Positions 51,041 to 60,968 are shown, counted from the stretch's first letter. The stretch: 64,000 bases of DNA from CAUPWF01 sp036656795 (GCA_036656795.1 JAVXHR010000010.1:4795-68794), one strand, 5' to 3'. Notes: a model not told the origin generated them from the sequence alone. Numbers and translations are program-made.

Positions 51041-52321
51041 TTATAAAAGTTTTTTCGCAATTGGGAAACAGTCAAAAGTCGCAAAATAATCTGCCGGTGT
51101 TTCCCCACGTCGAATTAATATTGGTGTCTTATCTGTACTCCATAACAACTCCGGAGACTTTAACTTGCCATTATAATTATATCCCATCGCATATCCGTGT
51201 GCACCTGTATCATGGATTACCAATATATCTCCAACTTCAATCTTTGGCAATCTCCTATCAATCGCAAATTTATCATTATTCTCACACAAAGATCCCGTTA
51301 TATCATAAACATAATCACAAGGTTCCTGTTCTTTTCCCATAACTGTAATATGATGATACGCTCCATACATCGCAGGACGCATCAAATCTACCGCACAAGC
51401 ATCACAACCTATGTAGTCTTTGTGTGTATGTTTTTCATGGATTGCAGTAGTCACCAGGCAACCATAGGGACCTGTCATAAATCGACCTAACTCCGTATAG
51501 ATAGCAACCCGATCCATTTTCGCCGGAACTAAGATTTCCTCATAGGCCTTTCGAACACCCTCACCTATTTTTCTGATGTCATTTGGCTCTTGATCTGGTT
51601 CATATGGGATTCCAATTCCCCCCGACAGATTAATAAATGCAATCTTTGCACCCGTTTCTTTTTCTAATCGAACGGCAACTTCAAATAATACCTTTGCCAA
51701 CATCGGATAATACTCGTTGGTAACGGTATTGCTTGCAAGAAATGCATGGATTCCAAACTCTTTAACGCCTTTGGCTTTTAGTATTTTAAAAGCTTCAAAT
51801 AATTGTTCTGTAGTCATTCCATATTTGGCATCTCCTGGTGTATCCATAATATCATTGCTAATCTTAAACAATCCTCCCGGATTATAGCGACAACTAATAC
51901 GTTCCGGAATATGTCCAATGGTTTGTTCTAAAAAATCAATATGGGTAATATCATCCAAATTAATTGTAGCACCCAGTTCATCTGCATATGCATACTCATT
52001 CGCCGGAGTTGCATTTGAAGAAAACATGATGTTCGCTCCTGTCATTCCAAGTGCTTTGGCTAACATCAGTTCTGTATAAGAAGAGCAATCACAACCACAA
52101 CCATATTCTTGTAATATTTGAATTAAAAACGGATTGGGCGTTGCCTTAATTGCAAAATATTCTTTAAATCCTTTATTCCATGCAAATGCTTCCTGCAATA
52201 TTTTTGCATTCTCACGAATCCCTTTTTCATCATAAAGATGAAATGGAGTTTTATATGTTTCTAAAATACGTTCTAATTCGTCTTTCGTCACAAAGGTTTC
52301 TTTTTTCATCTCTTTTTTCAT
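51041..52321 (-). CDS. lysA: Diaminopimelate decarboxylase
   Basis: A PLP enzyme of the fold III family that converts meso-diaminopimelate to L-lysine. The 426-residue protein shows the PLP lysine in EYFAIKATPNPFL (near residue 60), HAFLASNTVTNEYY, the glycine-rich NLSGGIGIPYEP phosphate site, ELGRFMTGPYG, and the subunit-shared Cys region GSLCENNDKF. The late region HDTGAHGYAMGYNYNG is typical of LysA rather than ornithine/arginine decarboxylases. It follows pyk by 24 bases. The repeated MKKEMKKE start offers two ATGs; the first has GGGAG at 10 bases. Confidence 0.9.
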   Translation of the reverse strand: MKKEMKKETFVTKDELERILETYKTPFHLYDEKGIRENAKILQEAFAWNKGFKEYFAIKATPNPFLIQILQEYGCGCDCSSYTELMLAKALGMTGANIMFSSNATPANEYAYADELGATINLDDITHIDFLEQTIGHIPERISCRYNPGGLFKISNDIMDTPGDAKYGMTTEQLFEAFKILKAKGVKEFGIHAFLASNTVTNEYYPMLAKVLFEVAVRLEKETGAKIAFINLSGGIGIPYEPDQEPNDIRKIGEGVRKAYEEILVPAKMDRVAIYTELGRFMTGPYGCLVTTAIHEKHTHKDYIGCDACAVDLMRPAMYGAYHHITVMGKEQEPCDYVYDITGSLCENNDKFAIDRRLPKIEVGDILVIHDTGAHGYAMGYNYNGKLKSPELLWSTDKTPILIRRGETPADYFATFDCFPIAKKLL

Positions 52322-52345
52322 CTCTTTTGTTCTCCCACTATTTCA

Positions 52346-53782
52346 TTAGTCAACAACTGCAATTCTCATCATATTACTGACACCTTCTCGTGCTTTTTTT
52401 ACACTTGGAGATGGAATTCCCGCAGTTAATACAACCACATCACCAGCTTCCACAATTTGTTTTGCACTAATTAAATCCATGGCTCCATTACAGATATCTT
52501 CAGTAGTATTAAATTCGATTGATTTCAATGGTTGAACTCCCCAGTAAATCTGCATTCTTCGAAGCGAGCGTTCATTTGGAGTCACCCCTATAATTCCCGC
52601 TTTGGGTTTAAACTTTGATACCACTCTCGCTGTTGCTCCCGATACCGTAGGTGTTACAATACATTTCGCATTCAGATTATTGGCTGCTAAGATAGAAGAA
52701 TACCCAATAGCACTGGAGATTCCACGTTTTAAGTGTTCTCCTGCTTTTTCCAATAACATGTGATAATCTAGATGTTCTTCTGTATTTTCAACAATATGCA
52801 CCATCATCTGAACAGCCTCTACCGGATATTTCCCTTGAGCTGTCTCGCCTGACAGCATTACCGCATCGGTTCCATCATATACTGCATTAGCTACATCTGT
52901 AACTTCTGCTCTTGTTGGACGTGGATTGCGAATCATGGAATCTAACATTTGCGTAGCAGTAATCACTGGTTTGAAATTATCATTGCATTTTTTAATTAAC
53001 ATCTTCTGTAAATACGGAACTTCTTCTGCGGGAATCTCTACTCCTAAATCACCACGGGCTACCATCACCCCGTCTGCACAACGAATAATCTCATCTATAT
53101 TTTTTATTCCTTCTGCATTCTCAATTTTTGCAATAATAGGAATATAAGGTGCATCACATTCTTTCAAAAATGCCTTGATTTCCAAAATCCCTTCTGCGTT
53201 TCGTACAAAAGATGCCGCAATAAAATCCACATCCTGCTCTACTCCAAATCGAATATCTTCTCGGTCTTTCTCTGTAATGGCCGGCAATCTAATTGGAACA
53301 TTTGGTACATTGACCCCTTTTCTCTCTCCCAATTCTCCGCCATTATCTACAGTACAGATAATATCTGTCTCCGTCTTTTCTTTCACTGCTAATTCAATTA
53401 GTCCATCGTCAATTAATATCTTTTTACCAATCTCAACATCTTCCACTAATCCTGCATAAGTAATGGATACCCTAGTGGAATCTCCTTCTATTTCTTTCGT
53501 TGTCAGTGCAAATGTTTCTCCTTCTACTAATGTAACTTTTATTCCGCCTTTTAAAACTCCGGTACGAATCTCTGGTCCTTTAGTGTCCAGCAAAATTGCA
53601 ATTGGTTTCTTTTCTTCTTCACGGATCTGCTTTAGCATATCCATTCTCAATTTTTGTTCTGCATGATCTCCATGGGAAAAATTAAATCTCGCAATATCCA
53701 TTCCGTTATTTACCAGTTTTCTCATCAGTGCAATATCATTTGCATTAGGCCCCATGGTACATATTATTTTTGTTTTTTTCAT
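52346..53782 (-). CDS. pyk: Pyruvate kinase
   Basis: Converts phosphoenolpyruvate and ADP to pyruvate and ATP. The 478-residue protein starts TKIICTMGPNA, with ARFNFSHGDHAEQ, LDTKGPEIRTG, the catalytic IAKIENAEGIKNIDEII and VMVARGDLGVEIP. It has the standard A/B/C domains but no C-terminal PEP-utiliser-like extension, which many Bacillales enzymes have. AAAAGGAG precedes the ATG. It lies 12 bases downstream of the rhomboid-like gene and upstream of lysA, an unusual operon partner set. Confidence 0.97.
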   Translation of the reverse strand: MKKTKIICTMGPNANDIALMRKLVNNGMDIARFNFSHGDHAEQKLRMDMLKQIREEEKKPIAILLDTKGPEIRTGVLKGGIKVTLVEGETFALTTKEIEGDSTRVSITYAGLVEDVEIGKKILIDDGLIELAVKEKTETDIICTVDNGGELGERKGVNVPNVPIRLPAITEKDREDIRFGVEQDVDFIAASFVRNAEGILEIKAFLKECDAPYIPIIAKIENAEGIKNIDEIIRCADGVMVARGDLGVEIPAEEVPYLQKMLIKKCNDNFKPVITATQMLDSMIRNPRPTRAEVTDVANAVYDGTDAVMLSGETAQGKYPVEAVQMMVHIVENTEEHLDYHMLLEKAGEHLKRGISSAIGYSSILAANNLNAKCIVTPTVSGATARVVSKFKPKAGIIGVTPNERSLRRMQIYWGVQPLKSIEFNTTEDICNGAMDLISAKQIVEAGDVVVLTAGIPSPSVKKAREGVSNMMRIAVVD

Positions 53783-53794
53783 ATGATTCTCCTT

Positions 53795-54661
53795 TTATTT
53801 TCTGTGCTCATGTGTAAATAAGTGGTCTTGACAATATTCGTAATTTCCTTTGCACTTTGAACAAAATCGAAATTCTAGGTTAGGATCATCTAATTCTGTT
53901 CTTCCACATACTGCACAACGATGTTTTGGTCCATTCCCTGTACTTCCCGTAGTTCGCGATTTCTGAACTTCTCTTTGGAATTTCTTTTTGCGCTTGATTT
54001 GTTTGGGTGAATAAGGTTTGAATTTGGCCGATGAAAAATAAAAAATTAAAAAGTTTAAAATAGATACGAAAGCAGCCAATGCATTTGCCTTGTACATTAG
54101 TCCATAGACACTTCCACCATATGCAGGTAAAAATGCCTGTAAGATGGTATACCCGAAGAATGCTGCATCAAACCAAGCCAGATATTTTACCTTGACCGGT
54201 ATTACAAAGAATAATAAAAATTCTACATCTGCATATAATGCTGCAAAGGCAAAAAATAGAGATAAATTAATATATGCCGTTCCAAGTGGAAGTGAGATTC
54301 CTGTGAACAGATACGTTAATAATGCCGCAATAATATGGAACAATACTCCCGAGAAAAAATACAGGTTGAATCGAAATGCCCCCCATGCCGCTTCTAGATG
54401 TTTTCCTATCATATAATAAAGATACAGTGCAAATATCATAAACAACAAACTTGAAGATGGTGGCTGCATCAAAAATGTTACCATTCTCCATATCTGACCA
54501 TGTAAGATTGCTTCTGCATTCAAACATAGATACTGGGAATAAAATGTAGGCATCAGTAGATTTAACACAACTCCTACTCCATACATAACAATAATATAAT
54601 ACATCAAATTGGGGATTGCATATCTTCCAAACTTTCTTTCTAATTTAGTAATCCAATTCAT
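53795..54661 (-). CDS. Rhomboid-fold membrane protein, apparently catalytically inactive, with C-terminal zinc ribbon
   Basis: A 288-residue protein with about six membrane helices (residues 15-200) and a basic linker. A cytosolic zinc-ribbon-like tail follows with CAVCG, then CSKCKGNYEYC and two His. The first loop reads HGQIWRMVTFLM, which matches the rhomboid/Derlin GxxWR-(x)-T signature. The usual rhomboid serine motif GxSG is missing: the corresponding helix reads LGTAYINLSLFFAF. This suggests a rhomboid pseudoprotease, perhaps a membrane quality-control or scaffold protein. The start at 54661 has AAAGGAG eight bases upstream. A strong promoter at 54706-54734 drives it together with pyk and lysA. 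Confidence 0.75.
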   Translation of the reverse strand: MNWITKLERKFGRYAIPNLMYYIIVMYGVGVVLNLLMPTFYSQYLCLNAEAILHGQIWRMVTFLMQPPSSSLLFMIFALYLYYMIGKHLEAAWGAFRFNLYFFSGVLFHIIAALLTYLFTGISLPLGTAYINLSLFFAFAALYADVEFLLFFVIPVKVKYLAWFDAAFFGYTILQAFLPAYGGSVYGLMYKANALAAFVSILNFLIFYFSSAKFKPYSPKQIKRKKKFQREVQKSRTTGSTGNGPKHRCAVCGRTELDDPNLEFRFCSKCKGNYEYCQDHLFTHEHRK

Positions 54662-54705
54662 TTCGTTCACTCCTTTTACTGTTACTTATTAGCAACGATG
54701 TTGTA

Positions 54706-54734
54706 ATTGTACCGTTTGGATATATATTTGTCAA
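54706..54734 (-). promoter_or_regulatory. Sigma-A promoter of the rhomboid-like/pyk/lysA operon
   Basis: A perfect TTGACA (54729-54734) and TACAAT (54706-54711) spaced by 17 bases, 45 bases before the rhomboid-like ATG. It points away from the activase promoter, whose -35 box starts 46 bases further on. Confidence 0.8.
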
Positions 54735-54779
54735 TTCAATCAGCTTGTATTTTTCTTCAATTTTCCTATGATTTTTAAA

Positions 54780-54808
54780 TTGTCTTTTTCTGCAACTTGT
54801 CGTATAAT
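54780..54808 (+). promoter_or_regulatory. Sigma-A promoter of the activase gene
   Basis: TTGTCT (54780-54785) and a perfect TATAAT (54803-54808) spaced by 17 bases. It leaves a leader of about 65 bases and a strong AAGGAG site (54870-54875) before the ATG at 54881. Confidence 0.7.
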
Positions 54809-54880
54809 GTTAGTTGTTGTAAAACTGAAGAAATACATTTAATAAGTAGTAACACATATATTTAACATTAAGGAGATATT

Positions 54881-57800
54881 ATGAACGAACACGAATTACA
54901 TACCCTCGGTATTGACATTGGCTCAACCACCGTGAAAATTGCAATTTTAAACGAACAAAATGATGTTCTTTTCTCGGATTATGAACGACATTTTGCAAAT
55001 ATCCAAGAAACTTTATCTGATCTTCTTGGACGTGCAATTTATAAATTAGGTCCTATTAAAGTTTCTCCTATGATTACCGGTTCCGGTGGTCTTACACTTG
55101 CCAAGCATCTGGAAATTCCTTTTGTACAAGAAGTTATTGCTGTTTCCACTGCTTTACAGGACTATGCACCACAGACAGATGTAGCCATTGAATTAGGTGG
55201 GGAAGATGCGAAAATCATCTATTTTGAAGGTGGCAATGTAGAACAGCGTATGAATGGTATCTGTGCTGGTGGTACCGGTTCATTTATTGACCAGATGGCC
55301 TCTTTATTACAAACTGATGCTATCGGATTAAATGATTATGCAAAAAATTATCATGCACTTTATTCCATTGCGGCCCGTTGTGGTGTCTTTGCCAAATCTG
55401 ATATTCAACCTTTAATTAATGAAGGTGCCACAAAAGAGGATCTTTCAGCCTCTATCTTTCAGGCAGTAGTCAATCAAACCATCAGTGGTTTGGCCTGTGG
55501 AAAACCCATTCGTGGACATATTGCTTTTCTAGGTGGCCCTTTACACTTTTTGCCGGAACTTCAAGAAGCTTTTGTTCGTACATTGAAATTAGATGACGAA
55601 CATATTATTGCTCCTAAATATTCTCATCTATTCGCAGCGGTTGGTTCTGCTTTAAACTCTAAAAAAGACCTTTGTGTGCCAATACAAGAGTTACAAAAGC
55701 GACTGTCTGGACGTATTCATATGGAATTTGAAGTTGATAGAATGCCCCCTTTATTCGCATCTAAAGATGAATACGATGAATTTCAAGAAAGACACGCCAA
55801 ACATCAAGTCCCTATGTTAGATTTAACAACCTATCAAGGAGATGCTTTCCTTGGAATCGATGCCGGTTCAACAACAACCAAAGCTGCCCTTGTGGGAGAA
55901 GATGGAACATTGTTATATTCTTTCTATCACGGGAACGATGGTGACCCCTTAGGAACTACCATCACTGCAATTAAAGACATCTATCAGCACTTACCAAAAG
56001 GAGTGCGTATTGTTCGTTCCTGCTCTACCGGGTATGGAGAAGCATTAATCAAAGCCGCTTTACTATTAGATGAAGGAGAAGTTGAAACCGTATCTCATTA
56101 TTATGCGGCATCTTTTTTTGAACCTGCTGTTGATTGTATCTTAGATATTGGTGGGCAGGACATGAAATGTATCAAAATCAAGAATCAAACCGTTGACAGT
56201 GTGCAATTGAATGAAGCCTGTTCTTCCGGTTGTGGTTCATTTATTGAAACCTTTGCAAAATCCTTGAATTTTAGTGTAGAAGACTTTGCTCATGAAGCAC
56301 TGTTTGCAAAGAATCCCATCGACCTTGGCACCCGTTGTACGGTATTTATGAATTCCAAGGTAAAGCAAGCCCAAAAAGAAGGTGCCGAAGTATCCGATAT
56401 CTCTGCCGGTCTTGCATACTCTGTAATAAAAAACGCGTTATTTAAAGTAATCAAAGTATCAGATGCATCGGAATTAGGATCTAAAATCGTGGTACAAGGT
56501 GGAACTTTCTATAATGATGCTGTTCTTCGTAGTTTTGAAACCATTGCGAATTGTCAAGCAGTCCGTCCTGATATTGCAGGAATTATGGGTGCTTTTGGCG
56601 CAGCTTTAATTGCAAGAGAACGTTATGATGGTTCAGATACATCTATGCTCTCCATTGCAGAAATTCAATCATTAAAATATGCTACTACCATGTCAAAATG
56701 TAAGGGGTGTACCAATTCCTGTCGTTTAACTGTCAATAAATTTAGTGGGGGGCGTACCTTTGTCTCAGGAAATCGTTGTGAACGAGGAATTGGAAAAGAA
56801 AAAACGAAAAACCTCCTTCCTAATCTATTTGAATATAAAAATGCGCGCTATTTTGGTTATACGCCATTAGAAGAAGATAATGCGCCTCGCGGTACCGTTG
56901 GAATTCCAAGGGTTCTAAATATGTATGAAAATTATCCGTTTTGGTTTACCTTCTTTAATCAATTAGGATTTCGTGTAGTACTGTCACCTTCTTCCAGTCG
57001 TAAGATATATGAATTAGGAATCGATTCTATTCCAAGTGAATCGGAATGCTACCCTGCTAAACTAGCTCATGGACATATTGAATGGCTACTTCGCGAAAAA
57101 ACACCTTTTATCTTCTATCCTTGTATTCCATACGAACGCCAAGAATTTGAAGATGCTAACAACCATTATAATTGTCCAATTGTGACATCTTATGCTGAGA
57201 ACATTAAAAATAATATGGATTCCATTGTACATGGCCATGTTATTTTCAAGAATCCATTTATGTCCTTTCAGAACAAAGAATCTCTATATCAACGATTATC
57301 CGAGGAACTTGCATCCGATTTTTCCATCTTGGATTCAGAAATAAAAACAGCTGTAGATCTTGCTTGGGACGAATTACTTGCTGCTCGTGAAGACATGAAG
57401 CGAAAAGGAGAAGAAACCATTGCCTTTCTTGATCGAGAAGGAAAACGAGGAATTGTACTTGCCGGAAGACCTTATCATATAGACCCTGAAGTCCATCATG
57501 GCATTCCTGAACTCATTAATTCTTATGATATGGCTGTTCTCACTGAAGATTCCGTATCGCATCTCCAACCAGTAGAACGTCCACTCATTGTCATGGACCA
57601 ATGGATGTATCATTCTCGTCTTTATGCTGCGGCAAATTATGTAAAGACCAAAGAAAACTTAGATCTTATTCAATTAAATTCGTTTGGTTGTGGTTTAGAT
57701 GCCGTTACAACCGATGCTGTGGCAGATATTCTGACCAAATCTGGGAAGATTTATACTACCCTTAAGATTGATGAAGTAAATAACTTAGGGGCTGCCCGTA

Positions 57801-59122
57801 TTCGAATTCGTTCTCTTTTATCAGCTATTCGAGTGCGTGAACAAAAACAAATTACCCGAAAGATTCGTCCTTCTTCTATAGAACGTATTCCATTCACAAA
57901 GAAGATGCGAGAAACATATACCATTTTATGTCCACAGATGTCCCCTATTCATTTTGATCTACTTGGTCCTGCTTTTCGCTCTTCCGGATATCATCTTGAA
58001 ATTCTGCCAAATGATAACAAATCCGCAGTTGATGTTGGATTAAAGTACGTAAATAATGATGCCTGTTATCCTTCTTTAATGGTGGTTGGACAGATTATGC
58101 AAGCAATTCTATCGGGAACTTATGATACAGACAAAATCGCCATTATTATTAGTCAAACAGGTGGTGGTTGTCGTGCTTCTAACTACATCGGCTTTATACG
58201 TCGTGCATTAGAAAAAGCCGGCTATTCACATATCCCTGTTATTTCTCTGAATCTTAGTGGATTGGAACAAAACCCGGGATTTAAGATCACACCTAGCCTT
58301 GTATTAAGAGGCATCTACGGTGTAATCTTTGGTGATATTTTCATGAAATGTCTATATCATGTTCGTCCTTATGAAACCGTTTCGGGTTCGGCCAATGCAA
58401 TGCATGAAAAATGGAAAGAACAATGTATTCAATTTGTAAGCAAAACATATCCAAGCAGACGGGAATTCAAACAACTATGTCGTGGAATTATTCGAGATTT
58501 TGACGCACTTCCTACGCTTGATATCCAAAAGCCAAAAGTAGGAATTGTTGGTGAAATTCTTGTAAAATTCTTGCCTGCTGCAAATAACTACCTAGTAGAT
58601 CTATTGGAACATGAAGGAGTAGAAGCTGTAGTTCCTGATCTCTTGGATTTTTTACTCTATACATTTTACAATAATAATTTCAAAACATCTCACCTTGGAA
58701 TGAAAAAGTTTGCCGCTTTTAAGGGAAACCTTGGAATCAAAGCATTGGAATGGTTTCGCTCTCCTGCCAACAAAGCATTCCAAGAAAGTATACATTTTGC
58801 TCCCCCTGCACAGATACATGAACTTGCAGACATGGCTACTCAGATTGTATCCATTGGAAATCAAACAGGGGAAGGTTGGTTTCTAACCGGAGAGATGTTA
58901 GAATTAATCAATGAAGGCACCTCAAATATTGTATGTGCGCAACCTTTTGGTTGTCTGCCTAATCATGTAGTTGGCAAAGGTGTCATTAAAGAATTACGAC
59001 GCAGACACCCATTAGCCAATATTGTTGCTATTGATTATGATCCCGGTGCCAGCGAAGTAAATCAATTAAACCGAATTAAACTAATGTTATCCACTGCAAA
59101 CAAAAACTTAACAACTTCATAA
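54881..59122 (+). CDS. Giant acyl-CoA dehydratase activase fusion (two BcrA/HgdC domains + DUF2229 + HgdB-like part)
   Basis: A 1413-residue cytosolic protein. Two ASKHA-fold ATPase domains of the 2-hydroxyacyl-CoA dehydratase activase type lie in tandem: LGIDIGSTTVKIAIL (residues 9-23) and LGIDAGSTTTKAALV (about 328). In the first, Cys128 (CAGGTGSF) and Cys167 (AARCGVF) match the two cysteines that hold the bridging [4Fe-4S] cluster of HgdC. In the second, ACSSGCGSF and LGTRCTVF do the same. DUF2229 follows (about 600-900, with CKGCTNSCRL), then a C-terminal region (about 960-1400) resembling HgdB-type dehydratase subunits, with GGGCRASNYIGF. Such fusions are widespread in anaerobes but their substrate is unknown. 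No separate dehydratase or CoA transferase is nearby. Confidence 0.9.
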   Translation: MNEHELHTLGIDIGSTTVKIAILNEQNDVLFSDYERHFANIQETLSDLLGRAIYKLGPIKVSPMITGSGGLTLAKHLEIPFVQEVIAVSTALQDYAPQTDVAIELGGEDAKIIYFEGGNVEQRMNGICAGGTGSFIDQMASLLQTDAIGLNDYAKNYHALYSIAARCGVFAKSDIQPLINEGATKEDLSASIFQAVVNQTISGLACGKPIRGHIAFLGGPLHFLPELQEAFVRTLKLDDEHIIAPKYSHLFAAVGSALNSKKDLCVPIQELQKRLSGRIHMEFEVDRMPPLFASKDEYDEFQERHAKHQVPMLDLTTYQGDAFLGIDAGSTTTKAALVGEDGTLLYSFYHGNDGDPLGTTITAIKDIYQHLPKGVRIVRSCSTGYGEALIKAALLLDEGEVETVSHYYAASFFEPAVDCILDIGGQDMKCIKIKNQTVDSVQLNEACSSGCGSFIETFAKSLNFSVEDFAHEALFAKNPIDLGTRCTVFMNSKVKQAQKEGAEVSDISAGLAYSVIKNALFKVIKVSDASELGSKIVVQGGTFYNDAVLRSFETIANCQAVRPDIAGIMGAFGAALIARERYDGSDTSMLSIAEIQSLKYATTMSKCKGCTNSCRLTVNKFSGGRTFVSGNRCERGIGKEKTKNLLPNLFEYKNARYFGYTPLEEDNAPRGTVGIPRVLNMYENYPFWFTFFNQLGFRVVLSPSSSRKIYELGIDSIPSESECYPAKLAHGHIEWLLREKTPFIFYPCIPYERQEFEDANNHYNCPIVTSYAENIKNNMDSIVHGHVIFKNPFMSFQNKESLYQRLSEELASDFSILDSEIKTAVDLAWDELLAAREDMKRKGEETIAFLDREGKRGIVLAGRPYHIDPEVHHGIPELINSYDMAVLTEDSVSHLQPVERPLIVMDQWMYHSRLYAAANYVKTKENLDLIQLNSFGCGLDAVTTDAVADILTKSGKIYTTLKIDEVNNLGAARIRIRSLLSAIRVREQKQITRKIRPSSIERIPFTKKMRETYTILCPQMSPIHFDLLGPAFRSSGYHLEILPNDNKSAVDVGLKYVNNDACYPSLMVVGQIMQAILSGTYDTDKIAIIISQTGGGCRASNYIGFIRRALEKAGYSHIPVISLNLSGLEQNPGFKITPSLVLRGIYGVIFGDIFMKCLYHVRPYETVSGSANAMHEKWKEQCIQFVSKTYPSRREFKQLCRGIIRDFDALPTLDIQKPKVGIVGEILVKFLPAANNYLVDLLEHEGVEAVVPDLLDFLLYTFYNNNFKTSHLGMKKFAAFKGNLGIKALEWFRSPANKAFQESIHFAPPAQIHELADMATQIVSIGNQTGEGWFLTGEMLELINEGTSNIVCAQPFGCLPNHVVGKGVIKELRRRHPLANIVAIDYDPGASEVNQLNRIKLMLSTANKNLTTS

Positions 59123-59164
59123 ATCATACGATTCACATTATTGCACCTACTCTTCTACAATACA

Positions 59165-59205
59165 AAAATGACCCAAATACAATCTACTTGCATTTGGGTC
59201 ATTTT
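59165..59205. terminator. Bidirectional terminator between the activase and envelope operon
   Basis: A 14-bp stem (59165-59178 with 59192-59205), starting AAAATGACCCAAAT, with a 13-base loop. Both strands end in T-rich runs. It lies between convergent genes. Confidence 0.92.
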
Positions 59206-59218
59206 CTATAAATCACTA

Positions 59219-60274
59219 TTACAATTCAATCATTATTTTGTCTTTTCTTTTTGCAAAGAAAGAAATTCCCACCAATAACACAATACTTATAATGACCAAA
59301 AAGTAAAAACTTAATCCTCTGCTTAATAGCATTGCAGAGCCTAACATCTTTGTAGTATAGATTGTTCCAAATAGCATCATAAAACTATTTTCACTAACCC
59401 CTACTGCTCCCGGCAATGGGATTACCGAGGCTGCCAGATGAACCAGAATCTGTAATACAAGTACCTCCCCATAGGAACTTACACGTTGTCCTAAAGATAA
59501 ATACACCATATACGGAACACTAAACCAACAAATAGTCTGAATAGTTGTAACAAAAATAACTTTTCCCAAGATCAACATACTTTCCCGTAATAATCCGGCA
59601 CATTGTTGATATTCTACAATATGACGTTTCAACGAAAGTATAGCACTTTGCTTCTTCTCTTCCTTTAGAATAGGAATTTTAAAAATTAATCTTTCACTAA
59701 TTTTGCATATCCAATTAGAAAACCCGTTGGAAAATATTGCTAATACTAAAAATGCAATTACCATTCCATTAAGTAATAGTCCAATAACTGCCATCACACG
59801 AACCAATGTAATTTCCTGTACTCTGTCCCCATTTGTGATGCAAAGTGCCACCACACCCAGAAAAAAAGTTACTACTTGAAAACTGGTCAATTCAATCAGC
59901 AATGCCAATGAAGAATGAGATACCTCTATCTTATCCCGATGCATTGCATAGATTTGCATAGGTTGTCCCCCTGTTGCTGATGGTGTTATTGAACTAAAGA
60001 AAAATCCAATCAATGCATATTTTAATGCTTGTATCATTGGAATAGTATATCCAATATGTTCTAGAATAATTTTAATATTCATTGCTTCTCCAAGGCAAAA
60101 ACAAAAAGCAAGCATTGCACCTAATATCAAAAAAATCGGTGTACTTTCCCTAATAACTGTAACCATTTCTCCTATATTCTGTTTACGTAATAAAATCCAC
60201 ATTACCCCACCTACCAGCAAAACAAACAGCAGGAAATGTGTAATCGTCTTTTTAAAAGAATACTTTTTTTCCAT
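59219..60274 (-). CDS. YbhN/AglD-type (LPG synthase TM region) membrane protein
   Basis: A 351-residue membrane protein with about eight helices of the UPF0104/lysylphosphatidylglycerol-synthase membrane family, which includes flippase-like proteins. Family marks are the KYALIGFFFSSITPSATGGQP segment (residues about 85-105) and the late LAASVIPLPGAVGVSENSF. No soluble aminoacyl-transferase domain follows, so it does not make lysyl-PG itself. It overlaps the deacetylase gene by 23 bases and is the last gene of a three-gene envelope operon. A flippase or synthase role for a glycolipid made by the operon is inference. Confidence 0.85.
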   Translation of the reverse strand: MEKKYSFKKTITHFLLFVLLVGGVMWILLRKQNIGEMVTVIRESTPIFLILGAMLAFCFCLGEAMNIKIILEHIGYTIPMIQALKYALIGFFFSSITPSATGGQPMQIYAMHRDKIEVSHSSLALLIELTSFQVVTFFLGVVALCITNGDRVQEITLVRVMAVIGLLLNGMVIAFLVLAIFSNGFSNWICKISERLIFKIPILKEEKKQSAILSLKRHIVEYQQCAGLLRESMLILGKVIFVTTIQTICWFSVPYMVYLSLGQRVSSYGEVLVLQILVHLAASVIPLPGAVGVSENSFMMLFGTIYTTKMLGSAMLLSRGLSFYFLVIISIVLLVGISFFAKRKDKIMIEL

Positions 60275-60968
60275 ATGTCTCTCCTAAGTTTCCAAATCTA
60301 TATCCTTGTTCTAATAACAATGGAAGTGTAATACGCAGGGCTTGAATTGTCTTTTTGGGAGCACCTTTGGCGCCTCGTCCATCATGAAGACAGATAACAG
60401 ATCCTGGTGTTGTTCGTTTCATGATTTTATTGGAAATAGAATCTACGGTTGCCTTTTTTTCCCAATCTTGTGCCATAACATCCCATAACAGCATCTTAAC
60501 ACCTAACTTTTTCACCATATATAGCGTACATAAGTTAATATGTCCCCACGGTGGGCGATAATAGACACAGGAATACCCTAATTTATCCATTGTAATAACC
60601 GTTTTTGTAAAATCAGAATAGGTTGTACCCCATCTTTGAAGAATTGCATTTTTATGACAATAGGAATGCATTCCTATTGTATGACCATCTGTTTTCATCT
60701 GCTGAAGCAATTTGGGGTTTTGATTTGCAAATTCGCCCACCACAAAAAAAGTTGCATGAATCTCATACTGTTTTAATAGCGCTAATAATTCCTCTGTATA
60801 GAGACTACTGGGTCCATCATCAAATGTAAGATATATCGTTTTATCATGAAAATCTGTTTCGTCTAATAATTTTTTTCTTCGATTTATATCAACAAATCGA
60901 ATTACAAAAGATGGTATAATTCCATAACTTAACAATAAAAGAATACCTATATATACAAGAATTCCCAT
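60252..60968 (-). CDS. Polysaccharide deacetylase (NodB/CE4 family), membrane-anchored
   Basis: A 238-residue protein with an N-terminal membrane anchor (ILVYIGILLLLSYGIIPSFV, about residues 3-22) and one CE4 domain outside the cell. It removes acetyl groups from amino sugars of glycans. Catalytic motifs are intact: motif 1 YLTFDDGPSS (Asp-Asp), motif 2 GMHSYCHK (H-x-x-x-H metal pair), motif 3 YRPPWGH. Motif 4 is likely LLWDVMAQDW, and motif 5 is in VICLHDG. The start at 60968 follows GGGAG and overlaps the stop of the glycosyltransferase gene by one base. The substrate (peptidoglycan or the operon's glycolipid) cannot be told. Confidence 0.9.
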   Translation of the reverse strand: MGILVYIGILLLLSYGIIPSFVIRFVDINRRKKLLDETDFHDKTIYLTFDDGPSSLYTEELLALLKQYEIHATFFVVGEFANQNPKLLQQMKTDGHTIGMHSYCHKNAILQRWGTTYSDFTKTVITMDKLGYSCVYYRPPWGHINLCTLYMVKKLGVKMLLWDVMAQDWEKKATVDSISNKIMKRTTPGSVICLHDGRGAKGAPKKTIQALRITLPLLLEQGYRFGNLGETYGKKVFF

